A stretch of DNA of 64,000 bases from Callaeas wilsoni (lineage: Eukaryota > Chordata > Aves > Passeriformes > Callaeidae): contig VWPU01003114.1 in the NCBI GenBank assembly GCA_013398955.1, positions 89,897-153,896 on the forward strand, read 5' to 3'. The position numbers and the translations under genes are program-made. Shown here one piece after another: positions 53,045 to 64,000 of the stretch. Within the stretch, counting starts at the first letter, position 1. The number at the start of each line of letters is the position of its first letter. Below the pieces are notes generated by a model. That model saw only the letters and a list, made by a program, of their open reading frames with translations, was not told where the DNA came from and did not search any database.

Positions 53045-53270
53045 GGTATAACAATGATACATAAAATCATGAATGATGTGAGGCAGGTAAACAGGGAATA
53101 GTCATTCATTATTTCTAACAGTATAAGAACTAATTAAAATAGCAGGCAGACAGCTCCAGAGTGACAAAAGACACATTATTTTTACACACATCATAATTAA
53201 ATTGTGGAACTCAATACTTTCAAGTCAGCTGGGTTTGTGGAATAAAGATCTGTAAAGAGATGTCGGACAG
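53045..53270 (+). mobile_element. Ancient CR1/L3-type LINE fragment, + strand
   Basis: The words 'gatacataaaatcatgaatgatgtg', 'gtaaacagggaatagtcattcattatttctaac' and 'ataagaactaatt' occur in order, then 'agacacattatttttacacac' and 'aattaaattgtggaactcaatact'. This order matches the conserved 3' part of old CR1-clade elements shared across amniotes, not the young avian CR1 copies. It is a diverged fragment with no tail visible. Confidence 0.6.
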
Positions 53271-56200
53271 GAGCTCTGGTTCAGAACTGGGGAGCAGTAA
53301 CTCTCTGGGAATGTTCCTCTTTGGTACTTTGACCTTATGTATTCTTTCATGCTTAGGACAGAATCTGGATACTTGGCTACATGCACCTCTGGTCTGTCTC
53401 CAGGCAGCTATTGTTAAGAGTGTTATGTAGAAGGAAAACTATTGACAATACATTTATGCATACAGGGCCAGGCCCTCAAAATGAGGCCAAATTTAAAAAA
53501 TTAAGGCATGAATTCCTATCTACTAGGCATCTAAATGTATGCAAATATATAAATATTTGCCTTTATTTTGTGCCCACAGTAAGGAAAAGGAGAAACTAGA
53601 CAGCCAGGTTATTAACAGGGTCTTAAATGCCTTGAAAATATTGAAGACTGGTATATCAATTGAAATCGGAATGGTGCCAGCATAAGAGAGGTGACTATGG
53701 CTTTGATAAATTTTTCTCTGAAAGCAGTTTCATTATCCTTTCAGGCACCAGAAAATTACTATTTTCCCTCATGAAGGAGATGATCTCCTGTGGAAAGTGC
53801 AGTGATTCCACATTTTCCTCTTTTGACTGGGGAACTCATAATGGTCTAGGAGGATAGCAATTATTCCCATAAGCCTGCAGATCAAGGCACCCAGCAGATC
53901 AAGTGAAAATAAACAGAAAGGAAGTTGTAATAAAAAGCTACTGCTAATGATTTGTGTGAAATCTGCAATATGTATTAATATTTTCTGCTTCCCCCTTCCG
54001 GGCATGACTCAGTAGGAGCCTTTCAGTGACATTCCCCTGACTATCTTTTTTACAAAGAAAAAAGAATTTGAAATGGAGAAAAGTTTATTTTTTAAACTGT
54101 GACTCTGCAATATGCTGGCACAGAGATCTGATGCTTAAAGGCTACATCTTGCTCTAAAACACTATGAAGGGGTTTCTGGTCTAACAGAGCTGATCTTTGC
54201 ACCTTAAGCGTTTCATTTACACTTTTATAAAACTGCCTCTTAGATTCTTAGATTCTTTTAATTAGTGGCAGGCAGCTTTTGAAAGAGAAAAATAATGGTT
54301 ACATACAGGAGCTGGCAGGAGTTTTCCCAACTCATGAGGCCAGATGCTGTTCTGCAAGTTCAAAGGGAGCAGTGAATGCTCTCCACCTCTGGCAACTGGG
54401 GCACTTTTATTTAGGTACCCTTTAGACAGAAAAATGTGACTTTTGTGGGTTTATGCTGTCTCTGTTTGCTTTTGCATCTGTCCAGCAAGATCTGTGGACA
54501 GTGCTTTCCTGCCCCTCAGTGATGCCCTGAGGCTCTGTTAGTTGACAGAGAGACTGAAAGACAAAAAACAAAGGAGAGTGAGATCACAGAGCGACCTATT
54601 TTGTTAACAGCAAGCAAAGGACTTGGTGGCTCAGAATATGCAGCAGTAATTTTGGCATTCCTGCCTGAAAGGCTGTTGAGCTGATCGTGACTCATGTCAT
54701 TAAGATGATTTTAATGTTCAATGCCAGCTGATGAAAATTGAGGTAAGGGGAAATTAATTTTACATGCAAACTATAGAAAAGCATTGGAGGTTAACTCCAG
54801 AGAGAGATCATGAGGAAGAAAATCTTGCCTGCCCTGATCTCCAGGGGAGAGTGAGAGAACTACAGCATTTTATTCAGCCATCTGGAAGGAATTAATTTGT
54901 GGTACCTTCTGTGTCTAAATCATCAGTAAAATATTGTACAAAAATGATACAGTGCACATGAGGAACCTGATAAATGTAAATCTAAAGGACTGGAGAAGGA
55001 CTGGCTGGTGGGGACCCCAGCTGCCAGATGGGCAGTCCATTCCCCAGACAGTCCAACTACCATTTATTTGTTGTGAGGAAAATAAAGGAAAATGCTGACA
55101 AAAGGACTGAGAAAACTCACTGTCTAAAAGCACCAGGCATTAAATCTGAGCAGTTGCTCTTTCACACAAGCTCCTCACGTACAGGGGGAATCTGTCACCT
55201 CCACTGAGCAAACAGAGACCACATGCTAACCTGGCTGGGAAACAGGCTGACTCAGGGGAACGTTGCACCCTTGGAACATCTCAATAATATTTACAGAACC
55301 AAATCCACATTGATTGTCTACAGTTGCAGGGCTTGGCTGCCAAGGTGGGTCAGCTCTTCTTTCACCAGTACCTCTGTGGTGTTGATGAACATAAAAGCCA
55401 AGGCATCCACAGCTCTGCAGGTGCCTTTGCCTCTTGCCCACCAATGTGGGGCATCTGGCAGGACTTCAAACCTGCTGAGCAGCTGCAGCCCCCTCAGGCT
55501 GCCCAAAAAAAGCAGCTGGAAAAAGCTTGTGATTTCAATACATTTTTTTTTCTGGACATTGACTACTGCAAGTTGGCAGCCACTGGCTGATTTCTTTCCA
55601 GTGAGATTTTAGGCATCTTGACACTTCTATAAACAGTGCAGAAACACTACAGAAAGTCACCAGGATTCATGTTACTTCCTGGAGCACAGGTTTCCTTCAC
55701 TCAGCTGAAGAAACAATTCTTCCTGGTCCCAGAGGAAAGTCTGAAGTCAAAATTGGGAAAAGCCACTGTTATTACTGGGGCAGCTAAGCCCAGTCCCACA
55801 TCCTGCCCTTAGGCTAATTTCAGACTTGAAAAAAAAGCAGTGGAGTTTGCTGTGTTCCTGGGTAGCCCCTGCACACACAGACCTCAAATGCATGCAACAT
55901 GTAGTTATATGGACACTGTGTATGTGCATCTTGGCAGAATTCATCTTCTGGTGCCACAGTCTCCGTACACTCATCACATCAGGAGTAGCTCTGGCAACAA
56001 GTGTTGTATTGGGAGAGACAGAATGGTTTTAAGTCAAGCCTCCTAGGAGGGGGTTTAGAGGGGGTTTTTTGCCATTTGGGCTCCTTTCTCCTGAGAGATA
56101 AGGAGAAGGGAAGATCCTTGCTCAGCAAACCACCCTGGGGCCTCCCCGGAAGGAATCTCTTGGTTGCTCTACCGAGAGCAGCAGCTGTCGTGGTCATCCA

Positions 56201-57047
56201 GGAGCTTCCACAGCTGCCGTGCAATGAGCTTGGCCCCAGACCTCTCCACTCCCACCCTGTATTTCCTGTGCAGGAACTCTGAGAGGCACAACACTGATGT
56301 TTGTGGCAGAGAAAACTTGGCTGAGAAATCACCTTGTGATGGAGCAATGCTCAAAGAGCCACTTCTGCACTTCTCACCTTTTCACGAAATCAGTGGCACA
56401 AAGGGTTCTGTGTGTACTATGGGTTATATGTACTATGGAGAATTGATTTCTTTGATTTTTGAACACCTTTGAGGTTTTTTGCTAATATTTTCTATGCTCA
56501 GGCTCTGCTGGAATATTGGTAGATTTTGTACATATGTGGAAATTTGAGATAAAATAGTTCTGTGTGCAAAGAGAGGACAGAAATATCTTTAGCTGATTAT
56601 ATTTAAGAAAAATAAGTTTGGAGTGTTTTTTTGACTAGTCTTCCTAACAAAGCTGTTGGGAATAAAATCCTGGATTTTTTTGTATAATTTTCTCCATGTT
56701 TTGCTGGATTTGGTAGCTATTTGCATGAGGTACAACTTTTTCAAAGTCATATGGTGTGCATGAGATACCCAGCCTAAGAAAGCCACTCTGTGCTTCATAA
56801 ACTGCTAAATGATGTAGGAGAGCCCAAAGAGCTGGGAAACACAGCCAGAACACTCATTTCATGTGCAGCTCCCTCCCACAGAGCCTTGCTTGTGCACGCA
56901 AGCCTCTTCTATGACCTACTCTGCTGTTCCCAATGCTGCTTTTATCCTTTGAAAGCATTAATTACATCGTTTCTGGGGCTGTAGGGCTAGACGCCTGAAT
57001 AACCAGGGTTTTTCTTTTTTAACCTTCTGTTTCTTTCTATCCCAAAG
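53271..57047. other. Sequence upstream of the first SLC30A8 exon seen; no exon 1 found
   Basis: About 3.8 kb directly upstream of the SLC30A8 exon. I looked for the expected first coding exon (short, starting with a Met and a conserved acidic/aromatic N-terminus in other vertebrates) and did not find one here or further left. The final 35 bases form the pyrimidine tract and acceptor. If exon 1 lies upstream, this is intron 1; otherwise it is promoter-proximal. Confidence 0.4.
57011..57047 (+). other. SLC30A8: Splice acceptor and pyrimidine tract of the SLC30A8 exon
   Basis: A T/C-rich tract (57011-57043) ends in AAAG, with AG at 57046-57047. This is a strong acceptor before the conserved coding exon and shows that at least one exon exists upstream. 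Confidence 0.75.
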
Positions 57048-57244
57048 GATGAGCTGGCTTCAGAAGAATTCAAATGAAGAGAGGCAGCAGCAGGAAGCAG
57101 AAGTTACAGGAGCTAATCCAGCATATCACTGTCACAGCTACTCACAGGCCTATGAGAACAGAAAGAAGGAGCAGCATCAAGCCAGGAGGAAGCTCTGTGT
57201 AGCATCAGTAATTTGCACCTTCTTCATGATTGCTGAGATAACAG
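57048..57244 (+). CDS. SLC30A8: SLC30A8 (ZnT8) N-terminal coding exon, partial gene
   Basis: ZnT8 is a cation-diffusion-facilitator that moves cytosolic Zn2+ into insulin secretory granules, exchanging it for protons, and acts as a dimer. This 197-nt exon reads in the frame starting at 57049. Numbered from that Met, residues 26-30 read YHCHS, holding the His-Cys-His motif that in ZnT8 takes part in cytosolic zinc binding (57127-57135). Residues 49-66 (LCVASVICTFFMIAEITG) form the start of TM1 and match the vertebrate ZnT8 segment closely. The exon starts after the acceptor at 57046-57047 and ends with a split codon ACA G, in phase with the next exon. The Met at 57049 lies two bases into the exon; it may be an internal codon or an alternative start, since human ZnT8 has a shorter form starting in the equivalent exon. 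ZnT2 and ZnT3 are the nearest alternatives but fit less well over both exons. The donor is abnormal (see 57245). Confidence 0.88.
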
Positions 57245-57250
57245 GGGAGT
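57245..57250 (+). other. SLC30A8: Non-canonical splice donor: GG in place of GT
   Basis: The exon must end at 57244 to be in phase with the acceptor at 61101 and to give the family sequence ...G-G-Q-I-A-G. The junction reads CAG|GGGAGT. All positions fit the extended donor consensus CAG|GTGAGT except +2 (57246), which is G instead of T. The nearest GT (57249-57250) would lengthen the exon by four bases and shift the frame. The site is therefore the real donor position with a changed +2 base, a base-call error or a disabled donor. Confidence 0.75.
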
Positions 57251-57708
57251 ATGTGTGTTCAAAAAGAGCCCAGTCTTCTGGTGCCCAGCACAGTCACATT
57301 CTTGCCTTCAGTGTGCACTCTGAATGCAGGGACCATGGTGACGGGGATGAACACACCTGGTATTAAATAACTCTCCTTTGTCCCCTGTCAATAAAAGAAT
57401 TGGAGGGGGAGGGTTTAAGAGAAATTATCAAAATATTTTCATATATTCATTCAAAGATTGTGTCTGGGTAGGAATACAAAGATCAGTTAATGCTCTGAAC
57501 TGTTCTTGTAGGTCCTTAAGCTTGACTAGAAGTGACTAGCATGTCTTACCATCATAAAAGGTTTCTAATAAATTGAGTTACACTCTTTTTAAAATATTAA
57601 AAGATTTTACATATTTATCCATGCCAATGAGACCTCAGCACTGATGGAGGCTGCTAGCAGCAGGATCTGAAAATAAATGCAAGAGTCTTTTCAAAATCCA
57701 GGGAAATC

Positions 57709-57775
57709 CAGGGCCAGATTCGCCATCTGTTTTTTCTACAGTTAAGTCAATGTATTTATATCAGGGCATGTTTAT
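57709..57775. repeat. Possible ancient amniote repeat fragment
   Basis: The ordered words 'gggccagattcgcc', 'gttaagtcaatg' and 'atatcagggc' recall a palindromic interspersed repeat common in turtles, crocodiles and birds. The match is short and diverged, and I cannot name the family. Confidence 0.3.
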
Positions 57776-60700
57776 CTTTTAAATTGGCCTGCTGGTGTGT
57801 CTTCTGGATCAATGGAAGATTATTCCCCTACCTAATTAGCTTTCACTTCTGGACCCACCCTACAATATCCAATATAAGTATTTGGCTTGCTCATAGAGCA
57901 TTAGCTTTCATTTTGTCTCACTGATCTGCTCTCTCCATGGATTCTGCGATGTTTATATCCACCTGATAGTTCTTGGCTCTTTAATTTGCCCTTCTCTGCA
58001 GTGAGCTGAGGTAAGGGAAGGCATGAGGAATCCCACAGACTTTTGCCATATGTGTTCTAGCCTATGTAACAAAAATCAGCCAGGAAGGCCTCTGAAACCC
58101 TTATTTTCCCAGCTCAGACATCTCTGGAGCCCCATGAAAATGAAACAGAAAGGCTTTGTCTTCCCCGCAGGTGAGAAGTGGAGGCACTGAGAGAGTTGCT
58201 ACATTTCTGCCTTCTCTCCTGGCTGCCAAACCCAGCAGGGACTTCTCCAACTCTTCTCTCCCATGTGCTCCCCCTGCATGAAGCCCTGTTTTTTGTAGGT
58301 CACGTGCGTTTCCCCCATGAAAACCGGTGCATGCTGCTAATCCCCATGCAGTAATTTCCAGTGCCAGAAGTAATGCATTATTAACAAAACCATATTATCA
58401 GTAGGCTTAAGTTTGGTGAATGCGGCTGTGCTAGAGGATAATTGGAAGGACAGATGATATGTTAACTAAATGTTTCGTTTTGCTTAATGAATCATGCAGC
58501 TTTTTTGCAGTGACAGCTTAAGTAACAGGCTTGAAGACCGTTTTGCTTCAGACCATTAAACTTTGACAAACCAGTTATTAACTGCAGTTACAGACAGCTC
58601 TCTGTGGAGATTTTTGTAATTATGAACCATACATTTAATTTTTTTAATCATTAGGCAAGACTGCTGTGCCTGATGATTGACCATTGAGTGACTGACAATT
58701 TCTACTGCTTGTGGTCTATAAAGCTATAAACATCCATTATAGGGAATGGTAAGTCTTAAAGGCCACTCGTTGGGAGTATTGATAAAAAGCTGTAAAAACT
58801 TATAACTACCATACATATTTTATGCCTGAAGATAAAGAATATCTTCCCCTCCCCTCCTTGCTCTCTAAGGGCAAACAGCTTCTGTGGGCATTATTCTGCT
58901 AAACAGAAGAAACAGAGCTGCATCACTCTCAGAGAGGTTGAAAAGTTGTGCTTTTTTTGAATGCCTAGATTTTTCCGCAGTATTTTTTTCTCAAACCATC
59001 TGTGCTGGCCATTACTGCTTTCCCAAAAAGGGCACTGCTGGTTGAGCCTGATACACCACCAACTCTCTTTGAAAGACAATTATTTTCTGCTCTTCTAAAG
59101 CAGATCCATCACAATCTCCATAGATCTGAAGATATCAGTCAGACCAATACTACCTAGTGTGGAGCACAGATATGAAAGTGCTTTCCAATAATTTTTGGTG
59201 GTTAAGGACCAAATGTGGATTTCAAAGTACTTCGCTTCCACTTGTGCAGTAGAAAGAAAGACAAACCCTGCATGTGGCCTCATGTCAGAGCAGAACATAA
59301 AAACTTGATCAGTGAGACAAGTTGCTAAGTTAAGCAGCCTGAGATCTCTGAAACTCACCCAAGGCATTAGTTATACCAGCAATACATAAAATAATAATTT
59401 TCAAACATTTTTCAAAGACAGCAGGCTGGCAGCAAGCTTTTGAGATGCTGTCCCACAGAACATGGAAATAGAGTATATAAAATGCAATAGGGTTTTGCCC
59501 ACAGCTTGTGATCTACATATTTGTTTGCTGAAAGATGCCTGATGCCTGGGTTATTAACATCTGGACACTGCCAGACAAGCCTTCTTCCCCCTGCTAAGCA
59601 GAACTGTCTCCCTCTTGAGATGCAGTTACCCTGCAAACAGTGACAGTCTGAGAGATGTGCCATGACCAAAAAGTATCTGTGCATTTATACTTGAGCGTGT
59701 GCTGGGAAATACTTATTCTGATGAATTTTTCATTTTACCGCAAGGAATGAGATGCCCCCAAATTCTGCAGCCATGCTTTCTCCCTTTTGGGAAGTAACTT
59801 GGATCAAAATTCTGCTCTGAAAAAACTTATGGTGTTAGATATTCTAATCTAAAATATGCATACAGGAGGAAATTAAACAGACAGTCCATCCTGCTGGCAT
59901 GAAAATGCTCCAACTATAAGGAAAGGAGATATATCTACATGTCCTTTTGGCAGTGGTATGCTGCCAAGGATTTGAATGAGGCATTTTATGATTTTTTTCA
60001 GGATTCATTAATTCTCATATGGGTTGTGGTCAGGAGAAATGAGTGAGCTGAAATTAATTAAATGACTGAAGAATGGAAATGTATTGCCAAATGCAGAAAC
60101 TAGTTGTTTTGGCTCTTTATTTCACATGTCTACTTTTCTACATTTGCACTCTCATGAAAAGATTCCTCTGCTGTAATGCATTGGAAGGACAGTGTCCTGC
60201 ATGGGATCCTTGTCTTCTCCTGCAGCCACCAGCAGCTGGGACAGTTTAAAGCAAACTTTTAGTTTATTTGGATTTACCTTTAGCCCTGAGACATGGTTAG
60301 AAGAATTTGGCAAGATAATGCTATTTGGCTTACTGAGTAAAAGAAATGTGAATTAAAATAACCCAAAATGTTTTGAATTTGGTGGGGTTTTTTTCTTCAG
60401 AATACACATAAATCCAAACCCCCACAGAGTAAAATGATATTCAGCCACATTTTTTGAGCTCTAGCAGGAAAATTAAGTCATGCATTACAGATTCAAAATG
60501 ATAGATTAGTCCTGCGAACAGAACATTTTTCTCTATGTCCTCACTAAAATGGTTGATTGCTTATCACAGTTCTTCTACGGAGACCTTTCCATGTATTCCT
60601 GTTTTAGCATTGCCTGTGACAAATAAACAGTCAGACAGCAGGAAGAACGTGCATATTTTCCTGTAACAAATAGGATATTAATCCCATAAGCTAGGTCTCT

Positions 60701-61101
60701 GAACTATTGTACACATATAAAAATACCAGTGTTCTGTGAAAAGATGGTGGGAGGATACTGGAAATGTGATTCCCAATATGGCTTTTCACAAAGAAAATTT
60801 GATATTAAAATAGTCAAATAGTCCAATAGTAATGTAACTACAGAACTAACGTATCATAACTCTTATTGTTCTTAGGTCTCTGTTTAACAAAGAAATTTGG
60901 CTTCTGTATTTCTATTAATTCATACCTTTCACTGAATGAATGAGGTACAAAATGAAATTATCTTTGAAGATGTGTGGGTCTTGTGTATGATGATTGAAAA
61001 TTGCGTGTTCTCTTTGATTCTCAGCAAAACAGGTCTTGAGTTTGATCTGGTTGGCTCAAACTCCTGAGCAGAGCTGTGATCCAGACGTGTGTTTCACACA
61101 G

Positions 61102-61248
61102 GTGGGCAGATCGCCGGGAGCCTGGCGGTGGTCACCGACGCGGCACACATCCTGGTGGACCTGACAAGCTTCCTGATCAGCCTCTTCTCGCTGTGGCTCA
61201 CCTCCAAACCTCCTACCAAACAGTTCACTTTTGGGTGGCACCGAGCAG
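61102..61248 (+). CDS. SLC30A8: SLC30A8 (ZnT8) exon encoding TM1 end and TM2
   Basis: 147 nt, phase 1 at both ends. The frame (two bases GT, then GGG CAG ATC) reads [20 protein letters not shown] and onwards into the SLFSLW and [14 protein letters not shown] stretches. TM2 carries the HxxxD motif (H at 61137-61147 region with D four residues on), two of the four ligands of the intramembrane zinc site of this family. The basic loop ending in FGWHRA is typical of ZnT8; ZnT2/3 read FGWQRAE and differ in the loop. The acceptor is AG at 61100-61101. The donor is a normal GTAGCA at 61249. No stop or frameshift is present, and conservation is high, which argues that the gene has been under selection until recently. 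Confidence 0.93.
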
Positions 61249-64000
61249 GTAGCAAACATGTCATATTATGAACATGTGGAATGGGAAAGGGAAGTTATCG
61301 TAGCCAGGGACTGGAGAACATGCATTTAGAGACAGTGCACTAACGCTCCCACAGCTCTCAGGACACAAAACAGAGTAAGACAGTGAATTTCAAAGAAGTA
61401 AAGAGTAATCTCTTATCTAAAAGCACATCTTTCAGTTCATTATTTACCGTAGTTTTGGGCTGGTGCTAACTTTGGTTGAAATAACAGCAACTTCTTTCAG
61501 TGACTTAAGTGTGTGGAGGACTGAGCTCTCAATCTGTTATGAACCAAGTTTCTATAAAAGCAACAATAACCATAAAAATTAGGGTTTGCTCCATTTCTAA
61601 AGCAAATGATTAAATTTTTTTAAGAAGTCAACAATGTTACATTTGTGGAAAAGTGAGATCCTTTAACATTTACCCTTTTCTAGATTCTCTCCTTTCATAT
61701 CTCTTTATCACTGTTGGTTTTTATCAGATGTAAACAAGTGTTTAAAGTACTCTGTCCTCAACCTAAAATAATCATTTTACAGATGATGCCTGATACCAAA
61801 AGCCTGACAATCAAACACAAGTGTTTTTACAAAAGACAAGACACTAGCAAAATACTAACCATGAGAATAATTTTGTGGGAATATGAGTCTTTTCAAGATT
61901 TAGACACCTAAATATCAATGCCTGCATGTACACGAGCACCTTTAAGCACAGAGTCCAAGTTTCTGATATATTCAACAGAACTCTTGACTCCATTCAGCCT
62001 CCTAAACATGTAAGTCCAGTGTTCCATCCCTAGGATGTCTGAGGCTTATGCATGAGGATGGCAGCTGTTGCACAAGACCTATAGGAGACTGCGCAAGGTG
62101 CCGAGCACAAAATCAGGGCGTCAAATGTCACCAGACACTCACAGTTAAGAAACCAGTATGTGTTCCCAGTCAGCCTGTGGAGCAGGGAAGTGTGTCAATC
62201 CCATTAATTTGATGTCCATTGTCCACAGAGGGAGCTTAGACACTTAGCTAGTGCCTACAGGTAGGCAATTTAGTTGTCTCTGTCTGAAAGTAAGTCTCAT
62301 TTGGATGTCTCAGGGCTCAGTTTTGTTGCTTATATGTAAATGACTTGTGCCATTTGAAATCCAGTTGCCGCTCTGGAAGTCTATGGGTCAATTATACACC
62401 TTGTGTCACGCCACACGTGGAGGTGTCAGTGTATCTCAAATGACTCTAGACACCTGTGCACCTGAACCAAGGACTCAGATGATAAATGCTTCAAGGATGT
62501 TCAGTAGGAAAGTCCAGAAACAGCTTCTGACTCAGATGTCTGTAGGCCAAGGTTGGTTGTAGCTGCAGAGAGTACCAGGGAAGGCGTATGCCATACTCAT
62601 CCTGTCTTTCTGTAGCTCCCTAAGTGTGTTCTACCAGTTCCGTTGGAAACAGGCTGCTGGGTGAGTGGGAGGTTCAGTATGGCTCAAGCATGGTTAGAAT
62701 TATGTAGACAACACAGAGCCTTAGTAAACTTAACATCAGTTGATCTACCATTACTTTTTATGTTTATCATCTGTCATCCTGAGGGAAAAAAGCAAAGGAG
62801 AGACCTCTCTTGCTGATGTAGGCAGGTTCAGCCACTTCACATAACTTCATCCTCAGTCTGAGCTAGATTATTTTTATTTTGTCATTGCAATGCAGAACTT
62901 CAAAACCAATCCTTTATTGCCCTTTTTATCCTGGTAGCAAAGAGAGCCTTGCATCAAATGTTAGAAGCTATTTAATTGCAGTCCACGAGTGTTATCCTGT
63001 GTCTTGCTTATTTTCCCAGCTATATTCTCAGTTTAATATGCAGGTAGGTACCTTAATAGAGTAGCTGAGGGCAGTCAAGTGGCAAAGTCACTCTTGCATG
63101 ACTACCAAGGTCTTGCAGGTGCAGCCCTCCATGACACTGGAAGCTGTTTCTTCACTGCTTCTTTCAGACTGATAGATACTGTCAAGAAAAGACTCTGCAT
63201 GGCAGTGCTCAGGTTTAGCAGAAGCCACCTGAATGCCTCCTGGCCTCCATGCCAAAGCAGTGCAGCTACTTTCAGCAACACGGAAACACAATATTGAGTA
63301 AGACTGATCGTGTGAGCAAAACTATTTTCAGGTACAAAGACTTTCTTGCACCTTAATTTTCCTCAGCTGTACTCAGAGATTCCCATACAATCCTACACTA
63401 TTGTTTGCTGTTCTCTGTTAGTGCTAATAGTTCTCAAAAAAAGCAACTGAGAACATCTTGAGTGAAGTATTTAGTGCTGCTGAATTGGTCTATAAGCTTA
63501 GCTAAACTTTTGCTAAGATACTCCATTGAAAATTAATATGTAAAGATGACCACTAACATGTTACGTTATGGAAGATATGCAGAAATCCACACAGGTGGAT
63601 ATGTGTGTTCACAAGAGCTCTTGGCTGCTTTCATGCCAATGAAAGCACAGTCATCAACACCTTCAGCTGGGCCAAGTTTTCAGGGGTTCTGATGCCTTAG
63701 GATTTTAGCTTTTATATTTTCATATATTTTTAGTCCTGCATTTCTTTAATGTGTAACTCTGAACTCCATATAGAGTGTTAGTTACTGTTCTCCCATTTTG
63801 GTCAGACACAACAATTCCTCTCTAGGCCTGAGAATCAAGGACACCTTACTGTTTCAGGCCCCTAGAAATGGAAACAAAAGTAAGTTGGGGGGGAGCACAC
63901 TGGGAGAATGGGACTCCACTACCTGAAGCTGTAATCGGGCAATTAACCTCTGATATGCAAATGGATAAAACTTATATCTGTCCAAAAAACATGTGACTGT
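61249..64000 (+). other. SLC30A8: SLC30A8 next intron, open at window end
   Basis: The donor GT at 61249-61250 is normal. No following exon (EILGALLS-type sequence) was found before the window ends, so the intron is at least 2.75 kb. It includes a possible ancient repeat at 61895-62340. Open frames here are short chance frames. Confidence 0.65.
61895..62340. repeat. Putative ancient repeat related to 30985-31440
   Basis: Contains 'gatttagacacctaaatatc' at the left and 'gcttagacacttagctagtgcctacaggtaggcaatttag' near 62230, the same AGGTGCCTAA / TTAGACACC word family as at 30985-31440. Highly diverged. Family not named and edges uncertain. Confidence 0.3.

Larger units (their letters stand above)
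57245..61101 (+). other. SLC30A8: SLC30A8 intron between the two exons
   Basis: A 3,857-nt intron, AT-rich, with no exon recognised inside. A diverged patch at 57709-57775 ('gggccagattcgcc', 'aagtcaatg', 'tatcaggg') resembles an old dispersed repeat of amniotes. The rest shows nothing recognisable. Its acceptor (cacag at 61097-61101) is normal with AG at 61100-61101. The pyrimidine tract is weak. Confidence 0.7.

Noticed and set aside
57249..57250. GT at 57249 as the true donor
   Set aside because: It would add four bases and put the next exon out of frame, losing the conserved TM2 sequence.
57245..57366. Continuation of the reading frame past the SLC30A8 exon to a stop at 57366
   Set aside because: The family sequence ends at 57244 and continues at 61102; the extra 40 codons do not resemble the transporter and begin in an otherwise good donor context. 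They are intron read-through unless the GG donor truly fails.
61056..61259. Minus-strand frame over the SLC30A8 TM2 exon
   Set aside because: Antisense shadow of a strongly conserved plus-strand coding exon.

Overview
The window looks like nuclear DNA of a bird. It is mostly non-coding and moderately AT-rich. It carries many truncated copies of the CR1 non-LTR retrotransposon in both orientations, several with the avian-type 3' end (tandem copies of an ATTCTATG-like octamer), a solo retroviral LTR, and two coding exons of a vertebrate zinc transporter. Nothing prokaryotic is visible: no operons, no dense ORFs, no CRISPR array. The species cannot be named from the sequence, and other CR1-rich sauropsids are not strictly excluded.

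Layout: positions 1-57047 contain no coding exon that I can recognise. This stretch holds CR1 copies at about 331-534 (+), 1054-1125 (-), 3990-5463 (+), 6115-7130 (+), 14752-15480 (-), 18318-18873 (+), 23354-23680 (-), 35345-35900 (+), 40073-40480 (-), 41345-42130 (+, old), 51066-51785 (-) and 53045-53270 (+, very old). It also holds a CpG island with a NotI site at about 13930-14660, a solo LTR with TG...CA ends and a 4-bp target duplication at 45347-45900, a CCCT tract with G-quadruplex potential on the minus strand at 44977-45015, and a 21-bp tandem repeat near 50541.

The gene is SLC30A8 (ZnT8, the insulin-granule zinc transporter) on the + strand. One exon (57048-57244) encodes the cytosolic N-terminal region with the HCH zinc-binding motif and the start of TM1. 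The next (61102-61248) encodes the rest of TM1 and TM2 with the HxxxD zinc-site motif. Both are open, phase-compatible and well conserved. The window ends inside the following intron. The first coding exon was not found; it may lie upstream in or beyond this window.

The most notable observation is the splice donor of the 57048-57244 exon. It reads CAG|GGGAGT where CAG|GTGAGT is expected, so the invariant +2 T is a G. The only nearby GT shifts the reading frame. It is a base-call or assembly error, a disabling or splice-altering allele, or a rare GG donor. The window otherwise looks like ordinary bird intergenic and intronic DNA, and I found no convincing new multi-gene system.
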